From positions 3,673,940-3,737,939 of the forward strand of contig NZ_CM002139.1 of NCBI RefSeq assembly GCF_000454545.1: a DNA stretch of 64,000 bases. The letters are read 5' to 3'. A model generated the notes under the pieces. It was not told the DNA's origin, searched no databases, and saw nothing but the letters and a program-made list of their open reading frames with translations. Positions 18,112-27,435 of this stretch are shown in pieces (position 1 is the first letter of the stretch; every line of letters begins with the position of its first letter). The position numbers were made by a program, and so were the translations under genes. The DNA is from Xanthomonas cassavae CFBP 4642 (lineage in GTDB: Bacteria > Pseudomonadota > Gammaproteobacteria > Xanthomonadales > Xanthomonadaceae).

Positions 18112-19596
18112 ATGCCCACTCGTTTCCATCGATCGCTGCCGCTGCGCGGCCCCCTCGCTGCGTTCGTCGTTTGCGTGGCGGCTTCCGCTCATGCAACCAC
18201 CCTGCTGCCAGCGTCCGTGTCGCCAGCCAGCGACCAGCGCATCGACCAACTCATGCCACCGCTGCGGCAGACACCGGCCACGCCGCGCATCGCCAAGGCG
18301 CAGGCGGCGCGCGCGCGCCTCGCCGGCGAGGCATCACTTGCGTCTCCACAGGTGACAGCTGAATTCCAGCAGTTCCTGCAGATGCAGACGCACGCCAGCT
18401 ATGCCAACCGCGATGCGGCGGCGAAGGTTGCCGACCCCACAGCATTCGCTCAGATGCAGCGCTATCTGTTCAATCGCTACAACGGTTTGACCGTGCTGGG
18501 CAGCGTGCGGCAAGGCAGCACCGTGTTCGACTGCATCCCGCGCGCGCAGCAGCCTGCATTGCGCGATGGAAGCACGCCTGCCCTGCCACCGGCCATTGCG
18601 CCTGGCCTGCGCACCAGTGCCGCACTGGATGCGGCGCAACGTTGCGATGTCGGCAGTGTGCCGCTGCAACGCATTGGCCTGACCGAACTGACCCGCCACC
18701 CAACCCTCCAGGCCTATCTGCGTGGCACCACACCGCGCGTCCCGGAACCGACGACCGCACGCCGCATGACCGCCGCGCAGGACGCTGCCTCGGTGGTGCA
18801 TTACTACTCCACCATCTCTCTGGACACCGCCGGCTCGCCAGTGACCGGCGCCGGCGCCGATCTCAATACCTGGGTGCCAGCGGTACGCGCCAACGATGCG
18901 CAATCGATCAGCCAGATCTGGCTGGGCGGCTACACGCCGCAGGGTCGGATCCAGACCCTGGAAGCCGGATGGCAGACCCAGCCCGGTGCAGGCTGGGGCA
19001 CTACGCCCATCCTGTTCATCTACTCCACACAGGACGGCTACCTCACCACCGGCTGCCATAACCTAGATTGCGCCGACTTCGTGCAGACCAGCAGCGCGAA
19101 TGTGCTCGGCGCCGCGCCGGCAGGCGGCTTCAGCACCGCCGGCGGCAAGCAGGCGCTGCTGCATGTGGAATTCCAGCGCAATGCCGAGGGCTATTGGTGG
19201 TTCGGCTTGAACGGCGAATGGATCGGGTACTACAAGGCCGAGCTCTATGCGGGCGACATCGCCGAAGGAAGTGCCGACATCTTCATTTCCGCCGGTGGCG
19301 AAATCTCTACCTGGGACGGTCGCCCCAGCGCACCGATGGGCAGTGGGAAGTTCGCCTCGGCCGGCTATCGGCAGGCGGCGTTCCAGGCCAATCATTTCTA
19401 CCGCGACGCAAACATGACCACCCGTCCCGCGCAACGCCTGTCATCGATGAATGTGGAGCAGCCCGCCTGCTACACCCTGGCGATTGCCGGCTACACCTAT
19501 CCGTATGCCTTGGGTGCAGGCGTCTCACGCATCAGCCTGTCGCCCGAAATGAGCAACGGCGGCATCTACTTCGGCGGCCCCGGCTGCGCGCGCTGA
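18112..19596 (+). CDS. Secreted neprosin-family (glutamic) endopeptidase
   Basis: The protein has 494 residues with a signal peptide (PLAAFVVCVAASAHA). The N-terminal third is a probable propeptide. From about residue 230 the neprosin domain is clear: WLGGYTPQGRIQTLEAGWQT, FIYSTQDGYLTTGCHNLDC, DFVQTSS, YWWFGLNGEWIGYY. Neprosins, known from pitcher-plant fluid and many plants, cleave after proline; the Glu in LEAGWQ matches a catalytic glutamate of the family. In a plant-associated bacterium the likely targets are proline-rich wall or defence proteins, which is inference. It stands alone, co-oriented with the GH97 gene, and is probably exported by the type II system. Confidence 0.85.
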   Translation: MPTRFHRSLPLRGPLAAFVVCVAASAHATTLLPASVSPASDQRIDQLMPPLRQTPATPRIAKAQAARARLAGEASLASPQVTAEFQQFLQMQTHASYANRDAAAKVADPTAFAQMQRYLFNRYNGLTVLGSVRQGSTVFDCIPRAQQPALRDGSTPALPPAIAPGLRTSAALDAAQRCDVGSVPLQRIGLTELTRHPTLQAYLRGTTPRVPEPTTARRMTAAQDAASVVHYYSTISLDTAGSPVTGAGADLNTWVPAVRANDAQSISQIWLGGYTPQGRIQTLEAGWQTQPGAGWGTTPILFIYSTQDGYLTTGCHNLDCADFVQTSSANVLGAAPAGGFSTAGGKQALLHVEFQRNAEGYWWFGLNGEWIGYYKAELYAGDIAEGSADIFISAGGEISTWDGRPSAPMGSGKFASAGYRQAAFQANHFYRDANMTTRPAQRLSSMNVEQPACYTLAIAGYTYPYALGAGVSRISLSPEMSNGGIYFGGPGCAR

Positions 19597-20192
19597 GCCA
19601 CACGATGTGCCTGCGCGCACTGCTGCAGTGCGCGTGGCGCCCTACGATGACCGCAGTGGCGCGGGCATCGTGCCGGCGTATCCCAGGCCACCGATACGCC
19701 GGCGCAGCGGAACTGGATGTTGGTAGCCGTGCAGCATCCACGGTGCATCGCGGCTACCGCCATGCCATCAGGGCGTATGTCGATGCATAAGCAACCAGTC
19801 ACTCCCCGGACCTTGCGTGGCTGGAGGTCTGGAAGCATCCGAAGCGTTAGCGCCCCTCTCCCGCCGGGGCGAACAGGCAGGGGTGTGCGCCATCGGCGTG
19901 CGTGCCGTGGAGAGCCCGCGCTGCAAGCGCGGGTTGGGGACGGGAAGTGGGAGTTGGCGGCAAAGCAGTCCTAACGTCACTTCTGGAGGCGCGTGGCGAC
20001 GCGTTTATCACTGCTTGCACTGACAGACGCTTGAGGCGCACCCTCATCCGCCCCGTCGGGGCACCTTCTCCCCATCAAGGAGGACAATGTCCCGAAGGGA
20101 GAAGGGAGTGTCATCAATTTCTTTTGTGCAGTGACGGCCACGCAAATTGCTCTACCAGACGCCCCCCCCTCGCCTCGGCGAGGAGGTGTTTC
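19597..20192. repeat. Intergenic palindromes and repeat-like blocks
   Basis: No gene is supported in these 596 bases. A 10-bp hairpin (CGCGCACTGC / GCAGTGCGCG, 19614-19634) lies 18 bp after the neprosin stop. A perfect 11-bp stem (GCCGGCGTATC / GATACGCCGGC) lies at 19672-19703. Neither has a U-run. From 19850 to 20110 the text (CCCCTCTCCCGCCGGGGCG, then CCCCGTCGGGGCACCTTCTC) looks like the dispersed palindromic repeats of xanthomonad chromosomes. Confidence 0.5.
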
Positions 20193-21704
20193 TTAGGGCA
20201 AATCCACGCCTGCGCACACGGCCGGGCGGGCATCCTTGATCTGCTGCGCACCCCGCGCATCGAACTGCAGTGCGGCATGTTTCGGTGCAAAGGCGGGCCA
20301 CGCGGGCAAGCCTTTGGCATTGGGATTACCACGCTGCACGAATGCCGCCCAATACCGTTGCAGGCTCACCGGTGGCGTGCCAATGGGCAGGTTCTTGAAC
20401 AGGAACGGCAGCTCGGCGCTATGGGTCACCTGCCCCCCTGGCGCGGCGGTGTCGAACACGTAATGCCATACCGGCACACCGAGCGCGGCCTGGTGCTGGG
20501 CGACCGTCACCGCCGGGCAACGGAAGGTGAGGTCGGTGGACAGCTGCATGGCGGCATTGCCCTGCCGCGCCGCACGCTGTTCGGCGTGCGCGCGTTGCGC
20601 CTGCAGCACAGCATCGGCACGATCGGGATAGTCGCGGCGCAAGCGCGCCTGCGCTCCCTGCTCGCCGCCATAGGTGAGCTCCTGCACCACGTAACCGATC
20701 AACAACGGCACCTTGGCTTGCGCGCCGCTTGCCAACAACTCGGCCGGCGCGCGCGGCAGCACGCGTCCATCGACCACCGCCTGTAGCCAGATATAGCCAT
20801 CATCGTCCAGCGCCGGCACATCCACGCCCTGTCCGGCCTTGAGCAGCTGGTCTGCCGGCAGCGCACGCAACTGCGCCAGGCGCGTGGCCGGATCGTCGAT
20901 GCCGGCGCGCTTGGCGATGCTCACACCCACTGCGCGATTGTCCTCCAGGCTGCGCGCCGGCAAGCCGAATCCGGCGGTGCCGCTCTGTTCGATCGCGGCC
21001 GAGAACAGCCCGCGCGCCAACGGGCTGAGCATCAGCAGGCCCACGTCCTGGCCACCGGCCGATTGCCCGGCAATGGTGACCCGCGCAGGGTCGCCGCCAA
21101 ACTGCGCAATGTTGTCGCGCACCCAGCGCAAGGCCGCAATCTGATCGAGCAGTGCGTAATTGCCGGCCGCCTCGTTCTCGCCATCGCGCAGCTCCGGCAG
21201 CGACAGAAAACCCAGCGCGCCCAGCCGGTATTGCAGCGTCACCACCAGCATGTTCTGCGCAACCAGGTTGGTGGGCAGATGCCCGTCCGCACCACCGGCC
21301 ACATTGGCGCCGCCATGGATCCACACGAACACCGGCAACGGCGTGGCCGGATGCAGCTGCGGGGTCTGCACCTCCACATACAGGCAGTCTTCGCTGCCGC
21401 GGCCGGCCATGGCGTTGTTCCAGCCCAGCGCAGGCTGCACGCACGGCGTGGCTGCCTGGGTGGCGTCACGCAACTGCGTCCATGCGGCGGCCGGTTGCGG
21501 TGGTCGCCAGCGCAGCGCGCCGAGCGGCGGTGCGGCAAACGGAATCTTGCGGAACACTGCGCTGCCATCGTCCTGCCACTGCCCGCGCACCGCACCGTGA
21601 TCGGTGCGCACTTCCGGCAGCGCGGCGGGCATGGGCGCCGTGGCAGCGGCAGCGCTGCCGGTGACAACGCAGGTAGCAGCAAATAGCCAGGCAGACACAC
21701 GCAT
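20193..21704 (-). CDS. Secreted type-B carboxylesterase
   Basis: The 503-residue alpha/beta hydrolase has a signal peptide (WLFAATCVVTGSAAA). Type-B carboxylesterases split carboxylic esters with a Ser-Glu-His triad. The nucleophile Ser is in IAGQSAGGQDVG (near 214), the oxyanion loop is VWIHGGANVAGG, the family signature SEDCLYVEVQTP is complete, the Glu is probably in VQELTYGG, and the His is in THSAELPFLF. The start codon overlaps the stop of the SpoU methylase gene by one base (TAATG), so the two are translationally coupled. The natural substrate is unknown; plant-wall esters are possible. Confidence 0.88.
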   Translation of the reverse strand: MRVSAWLFAATCVVTGSAAAATAPMPAALPEVRTDHGAVRGQWQDDGSAVFRKIPFAAPPLGALRWRPPQPAAAWTQLRDATQAATPCVQPALGWNNAMAGRGSEDCLYVEVQTPQLHPATPLPVFVWIHGGANVAGGADGHLPTNLVAQNMLVVTLQYRLGALGFLSLPELRDGENEAAGNYALLDQIAALRWVRDNIAQFGGDPARVTIAGQSAGGQDVGLLMLSPLARGLFSAAIEQSGTAGFGLPARSLEDNRAVGVSIAKRAGIDDPATRLAQLRALPADQLLKAGQGVDVPALDDDGYIWLQAVVDGRVLPRAPAELLASGAQAKVPLLIGYVVQELTYGGEQGAQARLRRDYPDRADAVLQAQRAHAEQRAARQGNAAMQLSTDLTFRCPAVTVAQHQAALGVPVWHYVFDTAAPGGQVTHSAELPFLFKNLPIGTPPVSLQRYWAAFVQRGNPNAKGLPAWPAFAPKHAALQFDARGAQQIKDARPAVCAGVDLP

Positions 21705-22615
21705 TACAGATCTCCGGTGATCACACGGGCACGCCAGGCGGCCTGGAAGACAGCGGTGGCCGAGGCCACGTTGAGACTTTCGACCTTGCCGCTGCCGCCG
21801 ATGGACAACTGCAGATCGCAGTCGCGCGCGAACCGGCGGTCCATGCCTTCGCTTTCCGCCCCCATCACGTACACCAGGCGTTGCGGCAGGCTGGCGGCGA
21901 ACACGTCCTGGCCGCCATCAACGAGCGTGGCCGCCACCGCAAACCCGGCGTGCCGCAACTGTGCCAGCGCCTGCGCGGTCTCTGGCAATTGCACCAGCGG
22001 CACCGCTTCGGCTCCGCCTTCGGCCACGCGGGCCGCCGCGCCGGACAACCCCAGCGTGGAGCCGGCCGGCAGCAGCAGGCCGGCCACACCGAAGTGCGCC
22101 GAGGAGCGCAGGATCGCGCCGAAGTTGTGCGGATTGCCCACGCCGTCCAGCCACAGCGCCAGCACCGGGCCTGGCGGCAGCGCGGCCAGCCATTCCTGCA
22201 GCGGCTGCGGCGGCACGCGCAGCACGTCGGCCACCACGCCTTCGTGGTGCGCACTGGCGGCGAGCTTGCTCAGGTCGGCCTCTTCCACCACGCGGTAACC
22301 GATGCGCTGGGCCACGCACCAGGCCAGCAAGGCCTTGAACTGCGGGATGCGCGCTTGGGTCAGGTAGAGCTTGCGCAGCGCCTGGGGACGCGCATTGAAC
22401 ACGGCCTGGACCGCATTGATGCCGTACAGGCGCAGCTCGCGTGCATTGCCGCCCGGCGGCTGCGCTGCCAACGGGCCGGCATCGGGCGACCGTTGCGCGG
22501 ACGGGTTAGGTGCGGGTGCGCGCGGCGCGGCGCGGCCCCAGGGAGTGTGCGGGCCGCCTGATGGCTTGCCGCCATCGCGTGGCGGCCGTCGGCCGCGTCC
22601 ATCGTGCTGTGTCAT
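21704..22615 (-). CDS. SpoU/TrmH-family RNA 2'-O-ribose methyltransferase
   Basis: The 303-residue protein belongs to the SPOUT fold. These enzymes methylate ribose 2'-OH in rRNA or tRNA with S-adenosylmethionine. A Pro/Gly/Arg-rich N-terminal tail of about 55 residues precedes the substrate-binding domain (RLYGINAVQAVFNARP). The three SpoU motifs are NPHNFGAILRSSAHFG, VYVMGAESEGM and LNVASATAVFQAAW, the last two forming the cofactor knot. The fold and length suit an RlmB-like 23S rRNA methylase or a tRNA/rRNA methylase; the target base is not decided. Its stop overlaps the esterase start. Confidence 0.85.
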   Translation of the reverse strand: MTQHDGRGRRPPRDGGKPSGGPHTPWGRAAPRAPAPNPSAQRSPDAGPLAAQPPGGNARELRLYGINAVQAVFNARPQALRKLYLTQARIPQFKALLAWCVAQRIGYRVVEEADLSKLAASAHHEGVVADVLRVPPQPLQEWLAALPPGPVLALWLDGVGNPHNFGAILRSSAHFGVAGLLLPAGSTLGLSGAAARVAEGGAEAVPLVQLPETAQALAQLRHAGFAVAATLVDGGQDVFAASLPQRLVYVMGAESEGMDRRFARDCDLQLSIGGSGKVESLNVASATAVFQAAWRARVITGDL

Positions 22616-22909
22616 TGGTGTATCCAGAAGTTCGCATGTATTGCCGTGTCGCCCGAGCCGGTTGGCCGTTCGGGCTCACGGCGTTCACCGCCCCGCAGCG
22701 CCAGCGGGGCCATCGCTGCAGTCGCAGTGGCGACGATGGTAAGCCAGTGCGCTGCCGCGCGCGTGTTGCCGCCGCCGTGCCGCGACATGCAGGTGGAAGC
22801 GAACGCCACCCGCATACGGCAGCAGATCCGCTCGCCGCCGATCTCGATGCTGGCGACAGAGGGTCAGCGTCGTCCATCGAATACTGCTGGCCTGTTGCAC
22901 AGAAAAACC

Positions 22910-25591
22910 TCAGCGTTTGGCAGTCTGTGCCCGTTGAAGCGCGGCGCACAGGCGGATGCTCTCGCCGGTCTGGGCCAGGCCGCGATCGGCACCGCTGAGG
23001 CTGGCCAGACGCGGCTTGAAGAACGCCTCCAGGCGGTCGGCCTCTTCGCTGCTGCAGCCACCACTCGCGCCCAGTGCCGGCAAGCCGCCACCATCGAACG
23101 AACCGCTGCGCTGCACGATGCGATCGAAGTTGGCGGTGAACCACGGCCACATCGACGCATGCGATGCCTGCTCGGCATGGCCGCGGCGCAGCAGGCTCGT
23201 CATCTCGCCGACCTTGATCGCATCGGTGAGCGCGAAGTCCCGCACCTGCTTGAGCAGTGCCGGATCCTGCACCGTGCCCAGCCCGTCGATCATCGCGTTG
23301 CGCTGCGCCGGGTCGGCATGCGTGCGCAATGCCGCAATCAAGGCATCCACCGCGGCTGCACCACGCTCCTGCACGGTCACCGCCAGTGCGTTGCCGAGCA
23401 GGTCCGGGTTGGCCGCCGAAAAGCCCAGCGCGCCGTTGCCGCCGGCCAGCACGGCATCGCCCTGGGCGAGCAAGGCCTTGCGCACTTCGGGATTGTGCAG
23501 GCGCAAGCCGAACAGGCTGGCCAGGGAGCTCCGCAGCGCGACGTCGTCAACCGACTCGCCGCTGCGCCGCGTGTAACCCAACTGACGCAGGCGCGGCAGG
23601 TAGGCCTGCTCGGCAACCTTGCGCAATGCGCCGCGTTGCGCGTCGGTGCTGGCCTGGTGCTGCCAGATCCACACGAAGCGGTCCACCAGCGCGGTGGACA
23701 CATCGGCCGACGTCGACGGCGCCAGCTGCTTGATCGCTGCCAGCACCGCATCGCTGTCGGCATCGCCATGCCGGTAGGCCGCATCGATCGCATCGGCATA
23801 GGCGAGCTTCTCGCTGTCGTCGAGCTGGTCGATCTGCTTGCCCAGTGCGTCCAGCTGCTTCTTCGGCAGGCTGAACCGGTAGTAGCCGGCACCACGCGCG
23901 TTCGGGAACACCCAGGTGTTCTTGCCGGCACCTTCCAGCACCATGCTGCCGCTGGCGCTGTCCAGCAGCTGGCAGGCAGTACCGACCTGGTTCTTGCCCT
24001 TGCCGTATTTCACGCACACCGGCACGCCCCACTGCTGCGCGGTTGATCCGGTCGAGCCCAGCGGCAGATACCGCTGCTGCTGCAGGTTGACCACGGTCTT
24101 GCCACCGGCGCGGGCCACCTGGGTCTGCAGGTACGGCACGCCGGGCTGGTCTAGGAAACTGCGGAAGGCTGCCTTGAACGCATCGTCCTTGCCGGCTGCT
24201 TCGGCGATCGCATCGACCAGGTCATCGGCAGTGGCATTGGCGAACCTGTGCTTGGCGATATAGGCGCGCATGCCCTGGCGGAACACCTCTTCGCCGACGA
24301 AGGCCTCGAACATGCCCAGCACCGCCGCACCCTTCTGGTAGGTAATGCCGTCGAAAGCGGTTTCGATGTCGCCATTGCCGGTGATCGGCTGGCGGATCTT
24401 GCGCGCGCTGATCAGGCTGTCGTTGTCCATCGCATACTGTGCGCCGTCGATACGATCCAGGTTGGCGTGATATTCCGGATGCAGCTGCATGGTGATCTTC
24501 TGCTGCATCCAGGTGGCGAAGGCCTCGTTGAGCCACAGGTCGTCCCACCACGCCATGGTCACGGTGTCGCCGGTCCATTGGTGCGCCAGCTCATGCGCGT
24601 TGGTGTTGAAGGAGCGCTGCACGTTCACCGCTGGCGAGTCCTTGTCCAGCAACAGCAGCCAGTCGCGGAAGGTGACAAAGCCCGGGTTCTCCATCGCACC
24701 GGCGCTGAAATCCGGAGCGGCCACCAGATCGAGTTTATCGAACGGATAGCCGAATGCGTAGTAATCCTCCAGCGCGGCGATGATCGCCGGCGTCTGGTCG
24801 AGTGCGGGGGTGATGCGCGGCCCCTGCCCCTTGGCGGCGATGCCGCGCAACGGCGTGGCCGCGGGCCGCTGTGGCGTGCCCGGCATTGCGGGCACATCCA
24901 CCACATCCCACGGACCGGCCGCGTACGCCACCAGATAGGTCGGCAACGGCACGGTGGGCGCGAAGGTCACCGTCTTCCATCCCTTGCCGGCCGGCCTGGT
25001 CGAGGTGGCAATGGTATTGGCCAGCGCCTGGTCGTCCTTGGGCACGGTCAGGCTGATGTCGAACGGCGTCTTGAATGCCGGCTCATCAAACCCGGGAAAC
25101 GCGTAGCGCGCACTGATCGGTTCCATCTGCGTCATCGCATAGGCATTGCCCTGGTACTTCACCTGATACAGGCCCTGCAGCTGCTGATTGAGCGGTGCGC
25201 TGTAGGCGATGTCCAAGGTGATGGTCTGTGGCTTGAGCGTGCGACCGAACTCCAGACGCGCCACACCAGCCTGCGCATCGGCCTGCACATAACGCGCGGT
25301 CAGCGCCTTGCCCTTGCCGGGCTTGACCGTGGCCTTGCTGACCTTCAGCTCCTTGCCGTGCAACCACACGTGGTCGGAAGCCTGCTTGAGCTGCACGCGA
25401 ATGGTGGTGCGGCCACTGAACTGCGCCTGGTCCGGGTCGATCTTCAGCGCCAGGCTGTAGCGCTCGGGCACCGCCCAGGTCGGCAGACGGCCATTGGGCA
25501 CCGGCTCGCCGGAGGATTGCGCCAGTGCCGTGCCGCAGCAAAACGCAAGAAGGGAAGGAGCAAGCAGGCAGGCAAGACGGCGCATCGGCAT
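22910..25591 (-). CDS. M1-family zinc aminopeptidase, exported
   Basis: The 893-residue protein has a signal peptide (LLAPSLLAFCCGTALAQ), unlike cytoplasmic PepN. M1 enzymes remove N-terminal amino acids from peptides with one zinc ion. The substrate-recognition motif GAMENPG and the zinc site HELAHQW (near residue 331), with the third ligand in LNEAFATW, are intact. The C-terminal half is the helical ERAP1-like domain. It lies alone on the minus strand after a 294-bp gap from the SpoU gene. It probably works in the periplasm or outside the cell on imported or host peptides. Confidence 0.92.
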   Translation of the reverse strand: MPMRRLACLLAPSLLAFCCGTALAQSSGEPVPNGRLPTWAVPERYSLALKIDPDQAQFSGRTTIRVQLKQASDHVWLHGKELKVSKATVKPGKGKALTARYVQADAQAGVARLEFGRTLKPQTITLDIAYSAPLNQQLQGLYQVKYQGNAYAMTQMEPISARYAFPGFDEPAFKTPFDISLTVPKDDQALANTIATSTRPAGKGWKTVTFAPTVPLPTYLVAYAAGPWDVVDVPAMPGTPQRPAATPLRGIAAKGQGPRITPALDQTPAIIAALEDYYAFGYPFDKLDLVAAPDFSAGAMENPGFVTFRDWLLLLDKDSPAVNVQRSFNTNAHELAHQWTGDTVTMAWWDDLWLNEAFATWMQQKITMQLHPEYHANLDRIDGAQYAMDNDSLISARKIRQPITGNGDIETAFDGITYQKGAAVLGMFEAFVGEEVFRQGMRAYIAKHRFANATADDLVDAIAEAAGKDDAFKAAFRSFLDQPGVPYLQTQVARAGGKTVVNLQQQRYLPLGSTGSTAQQWGVPVCVKYGKGKNQVGTACQLLDSASGSMVLEGAGKNTWVFPNARGAGYYRFSLPKKQLDALGKQIDQLDDSEKLAYADAIDAAYRHGDADSDAVLAAIKQLAPSTSADVSTALVDRFVWIWQHQASTDAQRGALRKVAEQAYLPRLRQLGYTRRSGESVDDVALRSSLASLFGLRLHNPEVRKALLAQGDAVLAGGNGALGFSAANPDLLGNALAVTVQERGAAAVDALIAALRTHADPAQRNAMIDGLGTVQDPALLKQVRDFALTDAIKVGEMTSLLRRGHAEQASHASMWPWFTANFDRIVQRSGSFDGGGLPALGASGGCSSEEADRLEAFFKPRLASLSGADRGLAQTGESIRLCAALQRAQTAKR

Positions 25592-25680
25592 TTCCGGTCA
25601 GGGTAACCGCCGGAGTCCACCACAGCCGGCGGTGACTGTCATGTGATCTTCGTCATTGCAGGGGATGGGCAGGCACAGCT

Positions 25681-26595
25681 GTGAATTCGCCAAGGCGCCA
25701 GCGCAGCTTCGCGTCCGTCGCAATACCGCTCTGGCAACGCGGCTTTGTCATTGCCAAGTTGCTGGCCGGCGACCGATCTGCGGGCCAAGCGCGACGCACT
25801 GCCGGCCAACGCGCCACGCAGCTTCTTGGCCAGGACAACCCGCTCGCCGCGCAATCGGAGCTGGCGCACTTCGCCGGCCGCAACCTCGGCGGCTGGGCCG
25901 GTGGTGCCGCCGCTGCCTACGCATTAGGCAGCTCCGGCGCCGGGCCGATGGTGCTGATCGCGGCCGATGCGTATTTCTTGAGTGTCGCTGGCGAAAAGGC
26001 CGCCGCGTTGCTCGACAACCGCGCCATCTATATCCAGACAGATATCGCCAACAGTCCCGGCGCGATCGCTGCGCGCTATGAGCTGGCGCACCACCGCAAC
26101 GGCTGGGCGGCCGATGGCCTGCCGATGTCGCCGGCCGTGCAACAGGCGCTGCCGGACCCGGATGCCTTGACGGCCTCGGACGGCCAGCGCTACTGCCGCA
26201 ACATGGATGGGCAGTGGACCAGCCACGGCGCCCCACCCGATGGCAACCGCGTGCTGGAGCTGGAGACCATGCGCGCACTGCTGCAACCGGCATTGGCCGC
26301 GCAGGCGCAGGCGATCGCCGCCATCAGGCAATCGCCGCCGTCAGCGCAGGACATCCAACGCGAGCAGACGCAGTACCGCTACCGCATCGTCGGCACCGAA
26401 CTGCAGCCGCAATGGCGCGACGCGATCGAACTGGCGACCCGGCGCACCCGCGAAGCTGCCGGGCTCTCCGGCGATGGCGCGCTGCAGCTACAGCGCGGGC
26501 CAGGCGGTACGTTCGACACCGATAGCCCGATCGTGCATCTGCACCGCGGTGTCAGAACATACAAATCGCGTATGCTGGCAGCGCCCGCTTGCTGA
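25681..26595 (+). CDS. Toxin-like protein fragment of unknown function
   Basis: The 304-residue frame begins at GTG with no good ribosome site, and its first 25 residues look non-native, so it is probably cut at the 5' end. From PLWQRGFVIAKLLAGD it shares a motif with the AHH toxin gene downstream (PVSQRGFTTAELLAGE, both followed by AGQARR). A glycine/alanine-rich hydrophobic part follows (GGWAGGAAAAYALGSSGAG), then a polar region (DGQRYCRNMDGQWTSHG). The last ~12 residues may also be foreign to the family. I see no catalytic motif. It may be the core of a secreted polymorphic toxin that lost its active tip. The Imm11-like gene follows after 49 bp. Confidence 0.5.
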   Translation: MNSPRRQRSFASVAIPLWQRGFVIAKLLAGDRSAGQARRTAGQRATQLLGQDNPLAAQSELAHFAGRNLGGWAGGAAAAYALGSSGAGPMVLIAADAYFLSVAGEKAAALLDNRAIYIQTDIANSPGAIAARYELAHHRNGWAADGLPMSPAVQQALPDPDALTASDGQRYCRNMDGQWTSHGAPPDGNRVLELETMRALLQPALAAQAQAIAAIRQSPPSAQDIQREQTQYRYRIVGTELQPQWRDAIELATRRTREAAGLSGDGALQLQRGPGGTFDTDSPIVHLHRGVRTYKSRMLAAPAC

Positions 26596-26644
26596 AAGCG
26601 GAAGGCGCATTTCGGCTATGTGCAGGATTGATCAGAGAACACCC

Positions 26645-27298
26645 ATGAACCAGTCAAATCAAGCGCAAGCGATACATCCGAATGCACCCAGGAAAGGCGA
26701 ATTCTATATCCTCATGTCCGACATGCGTGGCGGGGGACGCGGGCATGGCGTGGAGTTCGAGAACGAAGATGCAGTGCCGTTCCCCATTGCATATAGCCGG
26801 CCAGGCGAGGACGCGGGGCTGGCCGCATTGAAGGAAACCCCGCGCCTGCGCTACGACAGCCGCATTGGCGATATGCCCGATGACCTTGATAGTGGATTCA
26901 AAGATTACTGGCTGGTCTCAGAGCCGCTGAAGCAGGTCCTTGAAGCTGCGGACCCGGAGGGCTTTGCCTTCGCGCTATGCGACTTCCGATTGGAAGACGG
27001 TACGCCTGGGGCGCCGCACTATCTTTGCGAGGTGGTGCGGATTATCGATGCCATCGACGAAGATGCATCCACAGTCAAGATGTTGACCGGGTATCCAAAT
27101 GGCAAGTACTACAGCCTTGTGGGGGGCGCCAGGTTGGCATTCAGGAAAGACGTGGTCGGGGCCGCACATGTCTTCAGGACGCCTTATACATCAGACGCCT
27201 TTTGCGATCGCTTCTTGCGCGACACCTTGATTGCGCAAGGATTTGGTAAATCGCCAAGAACGCGCGGGGTCTGGCTGATAGACACGTTTGATTGCTGA
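26645..27298 (+). CDS. Imm11/DUF1629-like putative immunity protein
   Basis: The protein has 217 residues and no signal peptide or membrane segment. The central and C-terminal pattern fits the DUF1629/Imm11 family: DYWLVSEPLKQVLEAADPEG, then ALCDFRLEDGTP, HYLCEVVRIIDAIDED, LAFRKDVVGAAHVFRT. Members are found beside nuclease toxins and are thought to neutralise them in the producing cell. ATG 26645 follows GAGA weakly. It lies 37 bp upstream of the AHH-type nuclease gene, which is the reverse of the usual toxin-then-immunity order. Assignment rests on pattern recall and should be confirmed by profile search. Confidence 0.55.
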   Translation: MNQSNQAQAIHPNAPRKGEFYILMSDMRGGGRGHGVEFENEDAVPFPIAYSRPGEDAGLAALKETPRLRYDSRIGDMPDDLDSGFKDYWLVSEPLKQVLEAADPEGFAFALCDFRLEDGTPGAPHYLCEVVRIIDAIDEDASTVKMLTGYPNGKYYSLVGGARLAFRKDVVGAAHVFRTPYTSDAFCDRFLRDTLIAQGFGKSPRTRGVWLIDTFDC

Positions 27299-27435
27299 GC
27301 GGTGAATCTTCGGTCGTTTAATGGAGTGAAAGCAGATGCCCTCCGGTAACGTCATCCTTGAAAGTCACCATGTCATTGAGAAAAGTGCTTTTCGGAAGCA
27401 TCCCCTGATCAAGAAATTACTTGAGCATGGATTGA

